From contig NZ_BMZM01000001.1 of the NCBI RefSeq assembly GCF_014652795.1, positions 434,001-498,000 of the forward strand: 64,000 nt of DNA. Direction: 5' to 3'. The notes beneath the pieces are model-generated. The model was not told the DNA's origin. It ran no database searches and saw only the letters and a list, made by a program, of their open reading frames with translations. Below are positions 8,717 to 19,339 of the stretch, in pieces. This stretch comes from Kushneria pakistanensis (lineage in GTDB: Bacteria; Pseudomonadota; Gammaproteobacteria; Pseudomonadales; Halomonadaceae). Within the stretch, counting starts at the first letter, position 1. Every line of letters starts with the position of its first letter. The position numbers and the translations under genes are program-made.

Positions 8717-9019
8717 ATGGAATTACATCAACTCAGACATGCTGCGTCACATCAGCATGAAATGGAAGTTCGCGTTGTACGTAACACGCTGAGCCACATC
8801 TACCAGATTGAGTGCGAAACGGGCAGCGGTGATCGACAAAAGCTCAGTCGTCGCGGCAAGCCCTGCCTGTTTCGTTCGATCGATGAAGCCATCGATCAGC
8901 TGCTGGGTGCTGGCATCAGCCACGCCTGGATCGTTCGTCAGAGTGAAGAGGATGGCAGTGACAGTTCACGCCGTCTGGTACAGCTGGGCAATGTGCCCCA
9001 GCTGGCCATTGCGATCTGA
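8717..9019 (+). CDS. Small DUF6482-like protein
   Basis: The gene encodes 100 residues behind a good ribosome binding site (GGGAGGGT, 8706-8713). The pattern of a tyrosine/glutamate beta strand (HIYQIECETG), a basic linker and then GKPCLFRSIDEAIDQLL followed by AWIVRQSEEDG resembles short DUF6482 proteins of Pseudomonas and Halomonas, which have no assigned function. It lies 145 bp after the esterase-like gene and is followed by a canonical terminator, so it could be the last gene of the NRPS transcript or independent. Family assignment is by overall pattern only. Confidence 0.65.
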   Translation: MELHQLRHAASHQHEMEVRVVRNTLSHIYQIECETGSGDRQKLSRRGKPCLFRSIDEAIDQLLGAGISHAWIVRQSEEDGSDSSRRLVQLGNVPQLAIAI

Positions 9020-9090
9020 TCATCGCTGATTCGACATGGGCGCATGCCGTTAAAAATACCAAGACATGACAGACTGATTTGATCACCCCG

Positions 9091-9114
9091 CGCCGGCTTC
9101 TGCCGGCGTTTTTT
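9091..9114 (+). terminator. Rho-independent terminator
   Basis: CGCCGGC (9091-9097), loop TTCT, GCCGGCG (9102-9108) then six Ts. It ends transcription of the DUF6482-like gene and probably the NRPS region. Confidence 0.88.
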
Positions 9115-9620
9115 ATGGCAGCCTGACCCGGTGATCGGTTTTCACCGGCAGATATCACCTGATCCTGTCCTGCCCGATACGCATGCTGTCCATGGGACTC
9201 ATTTTCAGGCGTATCCAGTAAGCGAATGGCGCGTTTACGCCAAGCCTGATCGACCGATGGCATTGTAATGATCACCCCAAAAAGGCCAGGGGGTATCTGA
9301 TAAAGTGCGCCAGATTATTGAATGTTTGATGCTACGGGCTGCCTGACTCCTTACGGCAAGCCAGGGGCACAGGGCCAATGGATGCCTCGACTGGCGCCAT
9401 AACGCCCGCAGTGCGAGCATCTGTCACCATGGGAAAATCATGGGTCCATGGATCACCGGGATTACGATCCCTAGATGGGACATTTACACTTTCTGCATCA
9501 GCGAATAGGGACATTTCATCAGCACTGCCCGGTCTGCGCTGATAGAATAATTTCATCAAAATCGATTTTTTTGAGGGTCTGGTTAATTGAAGCCCTCTTG
9601 TCACAGCAAGGAGTATAGAC
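9115..9620. other. Intergenic region before hemH, no gene seen
   Basis: About 500 bp without a convincing open reading frame. The last 90 bases, from about 9530, are AT-rich and carry an AGCAAGGAG ribosome binding site directly before hemH, so the hemH promoter is probably there. I found no clear operator or structured RNA in the rest. Confidence 0.6.
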
Positions 9621-10610
9621 ATGGCACAGGCCCCTTTCGGCGTACTGCTGGCCAACCTTGGCACCCCGGATGAACCGACGCCCGCCGCTGTACGGCGCTA
9701 CCTGGGCGAATTCCTGTGGGATCGTCGAGTCATTGATGTATCCCGTCCGGTCTGGTGGTTCATTCTCAATGCCTTTGTATTGCGGACACGTCCCAAAAGA
9801 GTGGCCGAGGCCTATGCCAGCGTGTGGGAAGCGGAAGGGTCGCCTTTGCTGGCCATTGGTCGGCGCCAGCAGCGTGCGCTCAAGGCGCATCTGGATGCGC
9901 AGTATGGCTGCGATATACCGGTCGAGCTTGGCATGACCTATGGCAAACCGACCATGGAAAGCGCGGGCCTGGCTTTCCGCCGTGCAGGTGTCAATCGCAT
10001 TCTGGTACTGCCGCTCTACCCACAGTTTTCGCGTACTACCACGGCGGCCGTCTTTGACCGTCTGGCCGATGCGCTCAAGCCATGTCCGGATATTCCCGAG
10101 CTGCACTTCATTCGCGACTACCATGACGACAGCGCCTATATTGCAGCGCTTGCCGAAAGCGTTCGGGAGCACTGGGCCACACGCGGCCGCCAGAATCACC
10201 TGCTGATTTCCTGGCACGGTATCCCCAAACGCTATGCCGATGAAGGCGACCCCTATCCCAAGCACTGCAAGGCTACCAGTGAAGCACTGGCAAGGGCGCT
10301 GGAGCTTGAGCCGGACCAGTGGACCATGACCTTCCAGTCACGCTTTGGACGAGAAGAGTGGCTGCAGCCCTATACCGATGAAACGCTCAAGAACTGGGAC
10401 GTGAAGGCCACCCCCGGTATTGACGTGATCTGCCCGGGGTTTGCAGCCGACTGTCTGGAAACGCTGGAAGAGATTCAGGAGGAGAACCGCGGCTACTTCA
10501 TGGAAGCCGGCGGGGAAGACTACAGCTATGTGCCAGCGCTCAATGATCGCGAAAGTCACATTGAAATGCTGGCGGGACTGGTCGAAAGAAATACACGCAA
10601 CTGGTGCTGA
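9621..10610 (+). CDS. hemH: Ferrochelatase
   Basis: HemH inserts Fe2+ into protoporphyrin IX, the last step of haem synthesis. The 329-residue length fits. The N-terminal GVLLANLGTPDEPT is diagnostic, LPLYPQFSRTTT is the porphyrin-binding segment, and ISWHGIPKRYADEGDPY holds the catalytic histidine. The C-terminal WLQPYTDETL and CPGFAADCLETLEEI with the conserved Glu complete the active site. The gene stands alone, ending 20 bp before the convergent mrpG. Its upstream neighbour group is also possibly iron-related, although I could not find a Fur site in front of hemH itself. Confidence 0.97.
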   Translation: MAQAPFGVLLANLGTPDEPTPAAVRRYLGEFLWDRRVIDVSRPVWWFILNAFVLRTRPKRVAEAYASVWEAEGSPLLAIGRRQQRALKAHLDAQYGCDIPVELGMTYGKPTMESAGLAFRRAGVNRILVLPLYPQFSRTTTAAVFDRLADALKPCPDIPELHFIRDYHDDSAYIAALAESVREHWATRGRQNHLLISWHGIPKRYADEGDPYPKHCKATSEALARALELEPDQWTMTFQSRFGREEWLQPYTDETLKNWDVKATPGIDVICPGFAADCLETLEEIQEENRGYFMEAGGEDYSYVPALNDRESHIEMLAGLVERNTRNWC

Positions 10611-10630
10611 GTCACTGCTCGGTCAGCGCC

Positions 10631-11062
10631 TCACGGGCTGTGGCGCTGACCGCTGCCGGGAACCTCAGGGTGGGGGGTATCCGGTTCCTGGGCGACATCC
10701 TCTTCGCGAAGCTCGCTGGGTGCTCCGGTGGTGGTGGTGTCGCTGGGCAGCTTCTGATGCAACGCCACCTTGGCCAGCAGATGCGCGCTGATGGGCGCGG
10801 TAATCAGCAGGAAAATGGTGACCAGCAGCAGCTGAATGTGAAAGGTGCGCTCAATCAACACAAAATACAGCATACAGGCGATCAGTATCAGCCCGACGCC
10901 CAGGGTTGTGGCCTTGGCCGGGCCATGCATGCGTAGATAAAAGTCACGCAGATGCACCATCCCGAAAGAGCTGATGAAGGTGATCAGGGCGCCTGCTACC
11001 AGAAAAAAGGCCGTCATTGCCTCAAGCGCCGTATCGATCCATGCCTTGTCCAACCACGCCAT
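10631..11062 (-). CDS. mrpG: Na+/H+ antiporter subunit MrpG (operon 1)
   Basis: This 143-residue protein has three hydrophobic segments, and the motif GMVHLRDFYLRMHGPAKATTLGV is the MnhG/PhaG signature. It is the last gene of the leftward six-gene mrp operon and is convergent with hemH. MrpG is a small subunit required for assembly of the antiporter complex. The C-terminal tail after about residue 110 is polar and variable. Confidence 0.93.
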   Translation of the reverse strand: MAWLDKAWIDTALEAMTAFFLVAGALITFISSFGMVHLRDFYLRMHGPAKATTLGVGLILIACMLYFVLIERTFHIQLLLVTIFLLITAPISAHLLAKVALHQKLPSDTTTTGAPSELREEDVAQEPDTPHPEVPGSGQRHSP

Positions 11063-11071
11063 GATGGCCTC

Positions 11072-11341
11072 CTATTCGATGATGTCGCCGCGCAATAGAT
11101 ACTTGCATACGGCAACGGTACTGATGAATCCCAGCATGGCGATCAACAGGGCGCCTTCAAAATAGACCCGTGTACTGAGCCAGATCGTGTACAGGATGAT
11201 CAGTGCAATGCTGTTCACGTACATGGTATCGAGCGCAATGATGCGATCCGGCAGGGAGGGCCCCACCAGCAGCCGATAGGCGTTGAGCACGATGGCCATG
11301 GCGACCAGAAAAAAGCTGATCCACAGCGCAATACCGATCAT
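11072..11341 (-). CDS. mrpF: Na+/H+ antiporter subunit MrpF (operon 1)
   Basis: The gene encodes 89 residues with three membrane segments. RLLVGPSLPDRIIALDTM is the MrpF/PhaF signature, including the conserved Asp in the first loop. Its start overlaps the end of mrpE by 4 bp, which indicates translational coupling. MrpF is a small core subunit of the Mrp complex. Confidence 0.94.
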   Translation of the reverse strand: MIGIALWISFFLVAMAIVLNAYRLLVGPSLPDRIIALDTMYVNSIALIILYTIWLSTRVYFEGALLIAMLGFISTVAVCKYLLRGDIIE

Positions 11342-11829
11342 TCGTAGATCTCCATGAGCGGTCGCTCGTAGCGGTTGTATATCTCGTCGATGACGGCCTG
11401 CTCATCATCGGTATCCAGCACGTGGATCAGCAGGCTGCGCCCGTCGAGTCTCAGATTGGCTGAAATGGTGCCCGGCGTGAGGCTGATGGTGCTGGCCAGA
11501 AGTGTAATGCTGAAATCACGCTTTAATGTCAGCGGATACTCGATGAACGCCGGGCGAGGGCGACGCCAGGGTCTGGCAATCAGCCAGGCCACTTCCAGAT
11601 TGGCCAAAAGGATATCCACCATGACGCGCAGGGTGTAGCGCAGCAGCCGCAGCGGTTTTTTGACCACGGGTTGTGCATCCCAGAAACGCTGGGTCATCAG
11701 CGGAATGGCAATGCCCAGGATGGCCCCCATGATCACGGAGCCATAGGTGATGACATCGGACAACATGATCCAGACCAGCATCAGAATCATCGACAGGATG
11801 GGTCGGGGGAGACAGCGTTCAATCAGCAT
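11338..11829 (-). CDS. mrpE: Na+/H+ antiporter subunit MrpE (operon 1)
   Basis: The start chosen is the ATG at 11829, giving 163 residues (MLIERCLPRP...). The frame stays open upstream inside mrpD, but that part has no family resemblance. STISLTPGTISANL in the middle is the MrpE signature, preceded by two N-terminal membrane segments. The gene overlaps the mrpD end by 11 bp. Confidence 0.93.
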   Translation of the reverse strand: MLIERCLPRPILSMILMLVWIMLSDVITYGSVIMGAILGIAIPLMTQRFWDAQPVVKKPLRLLRYTLRVMVDILLANLEVAWLIARPWRRPRPAFIEYPLTLKRDFSITLLASTISLTPGTISANLRLDGRSLLIHVLDTDDEQAVIDEIYNRYERPLMEIYE

Positions 11830-13354
11830 CGGCAGACGCTCCTGGCGCAACTGAGGTGACATTGCCCAATACGGCACTGCGGTACTGCTCGGTGGCAGCA
11901 ACCTGCTCCGCCGTGGCCTGGGTATAGCCGCCGATGGGGCCTGCCAGAATGACCAGCAGCGGTGCCGCCGATAACAGCAGCACCGCGCCCACCAGCTTGC
12001 TGCGGGAAAGACGCTCGCTCACACGTTCGCCGTTACTGTGACGCCAGAATACCGTAGAGCCGGCGCGTGATGCGGCTACTACGCCTGCAAGGCCCGAAAG
12101 CAGCAGGAGCGGCCACAGCCAGAGTCCTTCCGAGAGCGTGGCAGTCGACATCAACCACGCCTTGGCCAGGGCCCCTGACAGCGGCGGAAGCCCGGCAGAA
12201 CTGACGGTGCCCATCATGTAAAGGGCACTGAGCAGTGTGGTGTATTTAAAGGCTCTGCTGCGCACAATACGGGTGCCCACCTTGCCGCGCTGATCGGCAA
12301 TCAGGTCGGCCAGCAGGAAAAGCCCGCCATTGATCAGCGTGGTATGCACCAGGTAGAAGAGCATGGCACCACGTGAGTCCGTACTCTCCATGCCAAGTCC
12401 GCACAGCAGGGTACCGATCGAGATCAGCGTGAAATAGGAAATCTGCATACGCAGATCGCGCGCTGACAGCACGGCAAGCGTTGCCATGGCAAGCGTCGCC
12501 AGCCCGCCCCACCAGAGCCACGGCTGCGCCAGATGGGCAAGTCCGCCGGCCTGCTCGCCAAAGATCAGGGTGAAAACGCGCAGGATGGCGTAGATCCCCA
12601 CCTTGGTCATGATGGAGAAAAGGGCCGCGATCGGCGCGGGCGCCGAGCTGTAGGCGCGGGGCAGCCAGAAATAAAGCGGCAGGATGGCGGCCTTGAGTCC
12701 GAACACTACCAGCAGCAGCAGAGCGCCCGCACGCACCAGCCCCTGCCGGTCTGCCGGCAACTGACTGACGCGTTCGGCCATGTCGGCCATGTTGAGTGTG
12801 CCAATGGTGCCGTACAACACGCCCAGCGCGATCAGAAACAGGGACGAGCCGGCCAGGTTAAGCACCACATAGTGCACGCCTGCCTGCACGCGCGCCTTGC
12901 CACCGCCATGCATCAAAAGTGCATAGGAAGCCAGCAGCAGCACTTCAAAGAAGACAAACAGGTTGAAAAGATCGCCGGTCAGAAAGGCACCATTGATTCC
13001 CATGAGCTGTAGATGAAAAAGCCCGTGAAAATTTGACCCCTGATTGTCCTCGCCACCACTGGCATGAATGATGCTTCCCAGCGCCAGCAGCGCTGTCAGA
13101 AATACCATCATGGCCGACAAACGATCGGCCACCAGCACGATGCCATAGGGTGCCTGCCAGTTGCCCAGTCGATAGACCAGCGTCTCGCCACCGGCGACCT
13201 GCGTCACCAGCCAGAAGCCAACGACGGCCAGCAGTGCCGTCGCCGTAATGGAAATGGTACGCCTGACCGGATCAGCCCCTTCACGCTTTCGCAGCAGGAT
13301 AATGGCCACCACAAGAGGCAGCAGAACCGGGAAGATGGGCAGATGCTGCATCAC
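11819..13354 (-). CDS. mrpD: Na+/H+ antiporter subunit MrpD (operon 1)
   Basis: This 511-residue polytopic protein belongs to the proton-translocating family shared with respiratory complex I (NuoL/M/N). FNLFVFFEVLLLASYALL carries the conserved membrane Glu, and PLYFWLPRAYSSAPAPIAALFSIMTKVGIYAI carries the conserved loop and Lys of the proton channel. It forms one of the two antiporter-like modules with MrpA. It overlaps mrpC by 4 bp at its start. Confidence 0.96.
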   Translation of the reverse strand: MMQHLPIFPVLLPLVVAIILLRKREGADPVRRTISITATALLAVVGFWLVTQVAGGETLVYRLGNWQAPYGIVLVADRLSAMMVFLTALLALGSIIHASGGEDNQGSNFHGLFHLQLMGINGAFLTGDLFNLFVFFEVLLLASYALLMHGGGKARVQAGVHYVVLNLAGSSLFLIALGVLYGTIGTLNMADMAERVSQLPADRQGLVRAGALLLLVVFGLKAAILPLYFWLPRAYSSAPAPIAALFSIMTKVGIYAILRVFTLIFGEQAGGLAHLAQPWLWWGGLATLAMATLAVLSARDLRMQISYFTLISIGTLLCGLGMESTDSRGAMLFYLVHTTLINGGLFLLADLIADQRGKVGTRIVRSRAFKYTTLLSALYMMGTVSSAGLPPLSGALAKAWLMSTATLSEGLWLWPLLLLSGLAGVVAASRAGSTVFWRHSNGERVSERLSRSKLVGAVLLLSAAPLLVILAGPIGGYTQATAEQVAATEQYRSAVLGNVTSVAPGASADAD

Positions 13355-13704
13355 GCCTTGTTCTCCCGCGGGTCTTCACGATCGGTGCGGTTGCCATCAA
13401 CACTATCGCTGCCCAGATCGCCTCTTGAGCGCATGGCCAGAATGATGGCAAAGGCCGTCATGGCAAAGCCGATGACAATGGCCGTCAGTACCAGTGCCTG
13501 GGGCAGCGGGTCGGCATACTGATCATTGGTGCCTACCAGTGCTGCACCGTGTGTGGTCAGCCCGCCCATGGAAAACAGGAACAGATTGACGGCATAGGAG
13601 AGCAGCGTCAGCCCGACGACTACCGGAAAGGTACGCCCGCGCAGGGTCAGATAGACCCCGCTGGCCGTCAGGATACCAGTGGTGATGGCGTAAAGTGCTT
13701 CCAT
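13351..13704 (-). CDS. mrpC: Na+/H+ antiporter subunit MrpC (operon 1)
   Basis: This 117-residue protein is homologous to NuoK. It has three membrane segments, with NLFLFSMGGL and [21 protein letters not shown] as the MrpC signature. The start codon overlaps the stop of the mrpA-B fusion by one base. The C-terminal tail is charged and not conserved. Confidence 0.95.
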   Translation of the reverse strand: MEALYAITTGILTASGVYLTLRGRTFPVVVGLTLLSYAVNLFLFSMGGLTTHGAALVGTNDQYADPLPQALVLTAIVIGFAMTAFAIILAMRSRGDLGSDSVDGNRTDREDPRENKA

Positions 13705-16496
13705 CAGGGCATGTCCTTGTTGGGTCGATGAGCGGTGGTGAGCTTGCCCAGGTTGGCCAGAATCATCAGCGTGGCGCCGACAACCGCCAGATAGATGCCG
13801 CCATCAAAGATCAGGGCACTGGCAAGTTCGATATCACCGATCAGGGGCAGGTGGAAATGATCGAAGGTTGATGTCAAAAACGGGTAGCCAAACAGCCAGC
13901 TGCAAAGCCCGGTAAAGGTCGACAGGGCAACACCTGCAATGGCAATGGGCTGGAACTGGAAGTCCAGACGCTGCTGCGCCCATTCAACGCCGCGTGACAT
14001 GTACAGAAGAATCAGGGCCACGGCCGTGATCAGACCGGCAATGAAGCCGCCGCCGGGCTGGTTATGACCACGCAGGAAAATAAAGAACGACACCAGCAGG
14101 GCCAGCGGCAGCAGTGTCTGGGACACCACCATCAAAAGCGTCGGATGACGGTCATCGGACCACAGGCGACCTTCCATGTCAGTGGCCGGCATGAACAGGC
14201 GAAGCCGGTTCAGCAGCTTGAAGATCGCAAGACCGGCAATGGCCAGTACCGTGATTTCACCCAGCGTATCAAAGCCGCGGAAATCCACCAGGATGACGTT
14301 GACCACGTTGTGGCCACCACCGCCTGGCACACTCTGATCGATAAAAAAGTCCGAAATGCTGTTGAGATCCCGTGTCAGCACGGCGAAGTTGAGGCTGGCC
14401 ACCGCGCCACCAAAGCCTGTGGCGATCAGGACATCGCGTACCACACGGGCTCCGCCGGACTCCTTGGGCGTCTTCTGAGGCAAAAAGAAAAGCGCCAGCA
14501 TCAACAGGATCATGGTCACCACTTCCACCGACAGCTGCGTCAGCGCCAGGTCGGGCGCCGAGAAGCGGGCAAAGGTCAGCGCTACCACCAGTCCCACAAC
14601 AGACAGCATCAGCAGTGAAATCAGGCGATAGCGATGCAGCGCTGCGGTCAACACGCCGCCCATGATCAAAAGCGCGGCGCCCAGCACCACGACCGGGTCC
14701 AGCGGTTGCTGGCCCAGGCTGCCGGTCAGCATGTCCAGATCCGCCAGCCCAAGCCCCATGGCCAATACGGAGACGGCCATCAAAAAGAACATGTAGCGCT
14801 GCAGCGAGCCGTTTTCGAGTCGATCGATCACGCGTTGACACAGGCCTACGAGTCGCTGAACCAGTGCCTCGAAGATGTAGCGGGCATCCTGTGATCTGAA
14901 CTGGCGGTTGAACCGTATCATGTGGCGATGAAGCAGATGCAGCACAATACCACCGGCAATCACGGCCAGACTCAACAGCAGGGCAGGGTTGATGCCGTGC
15001 CAGAGCGCCAGATGGAATTCAGGCATCTCACCGGACACCGTGGCACGGACGGCATCTTCCAGGATGGGTGACTGGGGCAGGGTAGGCACCAGACCCACGA
15101 TGATGCACAGCGCCACCAGCAGCTCGACCGGAAAACGCATGGGCCATGGTGGCTCATGAGGCGTTTTGGGCGGCTCCTGGCGTGGCCGGCGGAAAAAGGT
15201 CGCATAGCCCAGACGCAGTGAGTAGGCCACCGAGAGCAGGCCACCAAGGCCTGCCAGCAGGGGGACAATCCATGCCAGCCCACCGAACTGCTGCGATGCC
15301 AGTGCCTCGGTAAAGAACATCTCCTTGGAGATGAAGCCGTTGAGCGGCGGAATACCTGCCATCGAGACAGTGGCAATACAGGTCAGCACCGTCGTGATCG
15401 GCATCAGGCGGTAGAGGCCGCCAAGCTTTCGAACGTCGCGGGTGCCGGTTTCGTGATCCACAATGCCGGCGGCCATGAACAGGGCAGCCTTGAACAGGGC
15501 GTGATTGATGATGTGGAACAGGGCAGCAAGCAGGGCCTGTGAATTGCCAAGCCCCAGAAGCGAGGTGATCAGACCCAGATGACTGATGGTCGAAAAGGCC
15601 AGAATTCCCTTGAGATCGGTTTTCAAAAAGGCAAACCAGGCACCGTACACCATGGTTACCAGACCGGTCAGCGTCACGATGACCGTCCAGAGCTCGGTGC
15701 CCGAAAGCGCAGGATGCAGGCGCAGCATCAAAAAGATACCGGCCTTGACCATGGTGGCCGAATGCAGATAGGCCGATACCGGCGTCGGGGCGGCCATGGC
15801 ATGGGGTAGCCAGAAATGAAACGGGAACTGCGCCGATTTGGTAAAGGCACCCAGCAGCACCAGTACGACAATGGCCGGATAGAGCGGGCTTGCAGTAATC
15901 AGATCATGACTTTCAAGCACCGTGCCCATGTCATAGGTGCCGGTCACATTGCCGATCAAAATGATGCCTGCCAGCAGTGCCAGACCGCCGGCGCCGGTGA
16001 TCGTCATTGCCATGCGCGCGCCCTTGCGCGCCGCCGTTTCGTGTGACCAGAAGCCGATCAACAAAAAGGAAGAAATGCTGGTCAGCTCCCAGAACCCCCA
16101 GAGCAGCAACAGATTATCTGACATGACAATGCCGACCATGGCCGTCATGAACAGCAGCAAAAAGGCGTAAAACCGCGACATCGAGTCCTTTTCGGACAGG
16201 TAGTAGCGGGTATAGAGAATGATCAGCAGCCCGATGCCAAGGATCAGCAGCAAAAAGAGCAGCGATAACCCATCCAGGCGAAAGGCCAGTTCGAGGCCCA
16301 GCGCTGGCAGCCATTGTAATGAAGTGCGAATGACCTCTTCGCCGTCATGCCCGAGATAGGTAAACAATACCAGGCCAAGCGCGATGGCCGGTGCAATGGC
16401 CGTGGTCAGCGCACAAACGGTTCTGCCGCCGCGTATGGCAAGTGCGGGGACAAATACGCCTAGAAATGTCAGTAGAGGGATCCAGGGCAGGGTCAT
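13704..16496 (-). CDS. mrpA: Fused MrpA-MrpB Na+/H+ antiporter subunit (operon 1)
   Basis: The 930-residue protein joins a full MrpA with MrpB. The N-terminal part is NuoL-like: [20 protein letters not shown] carries the conserved Glu, and [28 protein letters not shown] is the canonical loop/lysine region near residue 220. A second set of helices follows at about 580-760, including [17 protein letters not shown] and [16 protein letters not shown]. The last 140 residues (from about 785) contain [15 protein letters not shown], the MrpB signature. This fused form defines the six-gene 'group 2' Mrp operons (A'CDEFG) known from Vibrio and Pseudomonas, in contrast to operon 2 here. It is the first gene of the leftward operon, and its promoter must lie in the 542-bp gap shared with operon 2. 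Confidence 0.96.
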   Translation of the reverse strand: MTLPWIPLLTFLGVFVPALAIRGGRTVCALTTAIAPAIALGLVLFTYLGHDGEEVIRTSLQWLPALGLELAFRLDGLSLLFLLLILGIGLLIILYTRYYLSEKDSMSRFYAFLLLFMTAMVGIVMSDNLLLLWGFWELTSISSFLLIGFWSHETAARKGARMAMTITGAGGLALLAGIILIGNVTGTYDMGTVLESHDLITASPLYPAIVVLVLLGAFTKSAQFPFHFWLPHAMAAPTPVSAYLHSATMVKAGIFLMLRLHPALSGTELWTVIVTLTGLVTMVYGAWFAFLKTDLKGILAFSTISHLGLITSLLGLGNSQALLAALFHIINHALFKAALFMAAGIVDHETGTRDVRKLGGLYRLMPITTVLTCIATVSMAGIPPLNGFISKEMFFTEALASQQFGGLAWIVPLLAGLGGLLSVAYSLRLGYATFFRRPRQEPPKTPHEPPWPMRFPVELLVALCIIVGLVPTLPQSPILEDAVRATVSGEMPEFHLALWHGINPALLLSLAVIAGGIVLHLLHRHMIRFNRQFRSQDARYIFEALVQRLVGLCQRVIDRLENGSLQRYMFFLMAVSVLAMGLGLADLDMLTGSLGQQPLDPVVVLGAALLIMGGVLTAALHRYRLISLLMLSVVGLVVALTFARFSAPDLALTQLSVEVVTMILLMLALFFLPQKTPKESGGARVVRDVLIATGFGGAVASLNFAVLTRDLNSISDFFIDQSVPGGGGHNVVNVILVDFRGFDTLGEITVLAIAGLAIFKLLNRLRLFMPATDMEGRLWSDDRHPTLLMVVSQTLLPLALLVSFFIFLRGHNQPGGGFIAGLITAVALILLYMSRGVEWAQQRLDFQFQPIAIAGVALSTFTGLCSWLFGYPFLTSTFDHFHLPLIGDIELASALIFDGGIYLAVVGATLMILANLGKLTTAHRPNKDMP

Positions 16497-17038
16497 GAAT
16501 GCTTGTTTCCTGATGAATGGCTTCCAGTGTACTGACTATTCGACATGCCACGATGGCCGGTGACCAGCAGCGCAGGCGCTGAAGCGAGCCGGATGACGGG
16601 CATCATGAATAGACGACACAGCGAGCAAATCCCGCAGTGCAGTATGCGTCAGTTGATTCCTTGCAGGGCCGGTCAGAGGTCTTGAACAGGAACCCGCAAC
16701 GTGCGGGAAGCCGTCTCCCAAAAAGGGGCGGCCCTTGTTATTAATTACTTGCAGAATGTTGCGCTATGCAACGACATCAAGCAGTTAGGCGATTCTCCCT
16801 TGCAGATGACGTACTGGCAATACCCCTTGTTGTGTCCAGCGGCCCTTATAAGGTGTCAAACCTGAATCTTAAGGTTAAATGATTGAAAAAAGTAGGTCAT
16901 TGCCGCTGTAATGCGACATCACAATAGCATATCGAGCCCGATTTGCTGTCTTCTTCCATGAACAGGCAAGGATGTCGAACGGCCATTACAGCGCGGTCCA
17001 AGACGATCAGGTCGTAGCAAGAGGAGAGATAACGCACC
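16497..17038. promoter_or_regulatory. Shared control region of two divergent mrp operons
   Basis: This 542-bp gap must hold both mrp promoters. Visible elements are CCCGCAACGTGCGGG near 16690, a GTTGC/GCAAC repeat near 16760, AACCT-N8-AGGTT at 16859-16876, and a long imperfect stem between 16904 and 16993. The part from about 16735 to 16910 is AT-richer than the flanks. No open reading frame inside looks real. Confidence 0.7.
16904..16993 (+). ncRNA. Candidate structured leader upstream of mrpA (operon 2)
   Basis: The left arm CGCTGTAATGCGACATC (16904-16920) pairs with GATGTCG (16971-16977) and CATTACAGCG (16984-16993), making 17 base pairs interrupted only by a 6-nt bulge (AACGGC). The 50-nt apical region contains smaller pairings, such as ATCG/CGAT. 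The element ends 45 nt before the mrpA start codon and would lie in the mRNA leader if transcription starts upstream of about 16900. It could be a cation- or pH-sensing RNA, but it matches no riboswitch class I can confirm. Confidence 0.4.
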
Positions 17039-19339
17039 ATGCAGATCGCCGTGTTGTCCGGATTTGTGCTGGCCATCCTTGTTCCTCTGATATCCCGCTG
17101 GTGCGGTAGCCGCACCGGGCTGATACTGGCACTTTACCCTGCCGCTATCGCCTTCTGGCTGGTCTCACTGATGCCTGAAGTGCTGCAGTCAGGCGGCATC
17201 TATTTCGAACAGGCGTGGGCGCCAAGTCTTGGGCTGAGCTTAAGTTTCTGGCTGGATGGCCTGTCGCTGCTGTTCGGACTTCTGATCAGCGGCATCGGTA
17301 CGCTGATCATCATTTATGCCAGCGGTTATCTGCACGGGCACCCACAGCTTGCCCGTTTTTATGTGCTGATCCTGTCATTCATGTCCTCCATGCTTGGCGT
17401 CGTCATGGCAGACGGGCTGATGACACTGTTCGTGTTCTGGGAGCTGACCAGCATCACCTCCTACATGCTGATCGGCTTCAATCATGAGGATGCTGCTGCC
17501 CGCAAGTCAGCCCTTCAAGGGTTGCTGGTGACCTTTACCGGCGGTCTGGCGCTCATGAGCGGCCTGATCATGCTCAACGTGGCAGGGGGCAGCTGGTCGC
17601 TTCAAACATTGCTCAATGATGGCGACGCCCTTCGTGAGCACGCGCTTTATCTACCGATGCTGCTGTGTCTGCTGGGCGGTGCCTTTACCAAATCGGCGCA
17701 GTTCCCGTTTCATTTCTGGCTGCCCAATGCCATGGCGGCACCGACGCCGGTATCGGCCTATCTGCACTCGGCCACCATGGTCAAGGCCGGTATCTATCTG
17801 ATGGCGCGTCTGCAGCCCGGGCTGGGCGGCACCGAGACCTGGATGACCATTCTCTGCATTGTGGGTGCGATCACCATGGTCGTGGGGGCCTTCCTGGCCA
17901 TTCGTTTTTCGGGCATCAAAAAGGTACTTGCCTATTCCACTGTCATGGCACTGGGGACGTTGACCATGCTGCTGGGCATCGGCGGAGAGGCGGCCATGAT
18001 TGCCTTTGTCACCTTCCTGGCGGCCCACTCCCTCTACAAGGGGGCGCTGTTCATGGTGGCAGGCGCACTTGATCACGAGACAGGTACCAAGGACATTGAC
18101 GAGATGGGTGGCCTGCGTCGCGCCATGCCGGTGACGGCCCTGTGTGCCTTCGTGGCGGCCATGTCGCTGGGCGGGGTAATTCCGCTCTTTGGTTTCGTGG
18201 CCAAGGAGCTGATGTTTGAAGCCGTCCTCGATGCACCGCGCTATACCGGTTTCCTGATCGGCATGAGCCTGCTGGCCTCCGTACTGGTGGTAGCAGCGGC
18301 CGGTATCGTGGCACTGCGTCCCTTCTTCGGGGCACTCAAGGCCACACCGAAAGATCCTCATGAAGCACCGCTGTCCATGCTGGCCGGGCCCTGTGTGCTG
18401 GCAGGCCTGTCACTGGTGTTGGGCTTTATGCCCTGGCTGGCGGGCGACGGTCTTTTGAATGCCGCGGCCAGTGCAGTCATGGGCACCGAGGTGGCGACCG
18501 ATCTGTATCTCTGGCACGGCATCAATACGGCGCTGATGATGTCGATGTTCAGTTTGTGTGTGGGTCTTCTGGTGTGCTGGCGCTGGTCGGGGGTACGAGG
18601 CGCCATCCATCGTTTCAGTCCGATACTCGATCGCGGCCCGGAAGCCGTGTACTGGAAGCTGATGGATCTGCTGGTGCGTGTGGCCGAATGGCAGACACGT
18701 CTGCTGCAAAGCGGTTACATGCGCAACTATCTGATTCTGACCCTGCTCACCTTTGTGGGCCTGACCGGCTACACGCTTTTGGTACGTCACGGCCCGGTAT
18801 TTGATCTTGAACTGGATGTGCGTCTGCAGGAAGTCGTGGTGGCATTTGTCACCGCAGCCAGCGCGATCATGGCCTGCATGATGCGCTCACGTCTGGCGGC
18901 GGTGGCCACCGCGGGGGTCATGGGCTTTGGGATCGCGCTGATATTTTTGCTCTTCAGCGCCCCGGACCTTGCCATTACGCAGCTTCTGATCGAAACCCTG
19001 ACAGTGATACTGCTCATTCTGGTGCTCTTTCGCATGCCACGCTTTTCGAGCTTTTCAACCCCCATGGAGCGTGTGCGTGACATGTTTGTTGCCGTCAGCA
19101 CGGGGGTGCTCATGACGCTTTTGATTCTGACCGTGCTCGGACAGGATCTTTTCACCTCCATCTCTGAATACATGATCGAAAACAGTGAGCCCCTGGGTCA
19201 CGGCCATAACATCGTCAATGTCATCCTGGTCGACTTCCGCGCCTTGGATACGCTGGGTGAGATCTTTGTATTGTCCCTGGCAGCCATCGGTGTGCTGGCC
19301 ATGCTCAGACTGCAGGCAAAAGAGAAGAAGGCATCATGA
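17039..19339 (+). CDS. mrpA: Na+/H+ antiporter subunit MrpA (operon 2)
   Basis: This 766-residue NuoL-like subunit is not fused to MrpB, unlike its divergent paralogue. Shared motifs are [18 protein letters not shown] with the conserved Glu, [28 protein letters not shown] near residue 225, and the C-terminal [19 protein letters not shown] and [17 protein letters not shown] strong ribosome binding site (AAGAGGAGAG) precedes the ATG. It opens a seven-gene 'group 1' Mrp operon and overlaps mrpB by 4 bp. Confidence 0.97.
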   Translation: MQIAVLSGFVLAILVPLISRWCGSRTGLILALYPAAIAFWLVSLMPEVLQSGGIYFEQAWAPSLGLSLSFWLDGLSLLFGLLISGIGTLIIIYASGYLHGHPQLARFYVLILSFMSSMLGVVMADGLMTLFVFWELTSITSYMLIGFNHEDAAARKSALQGLLVTFTGGLALMSGLIMLNVAGGSWSLQTLLNDGDALREHALYLPMLLCLLGGAFTKSAQFPFHFWLPNAMAAPTPVSAYLHSATMVKAGIYLMARLQPGLGGTETWMTILCIVGAITMVVGAFLAIRFSGIKKVLAYSTVMALGTLTMLLGIGGEAAMIAFVTFLAAHSLYKGALFMVAGALDHETGTKDIDEMGGLRRAMPVTALCAFVAAMSLGGVIPLFGFVAKELMFEAVLDAPRYTGFLIGMSLLASVLVVAAAGIVALRPFFGALKATPKDPHEAPLSMLAGPCVLAGLSLVLGFMPWLAGDGLLNAAASAVMGTEVATDLYLWHGINTALMMSMFSLCVGLLVCWRWSGVRGAIHRFSPILDRGPEAVYWKLMDLLVRVAEWQTRLLQSGYMRNYLILTLLTFVGLTGYTLLVRHGPVFDLELDVRLQEVVVAFVTAASAIMACMMRSRLAAVATAGVMGFGIALIFLLFSAPDLAITQLLIETLTVILLILVLFRMPRFSSFSTPMERVRDMFVAVSTGVLMTLLILTVLGQDLFTSISEYMIENSEPLGHGHNIVNVILVDFRALDTLGEIFVLSLAAIGVLAMLRLQAKEKKAS

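Noticed and set aside
8574-8792. A 72-codon frame after the esterase-like gene
   Set aside because: It overlaps the better supported gene at 8717, which has a good ribosome binding site and family pattern.
9530-9600. Possible Fur site upstream of hemH
   Set aside because: The AT-rich pieces near 9540 match the consensus poorly when aligned, unlike the site before the NRPS.
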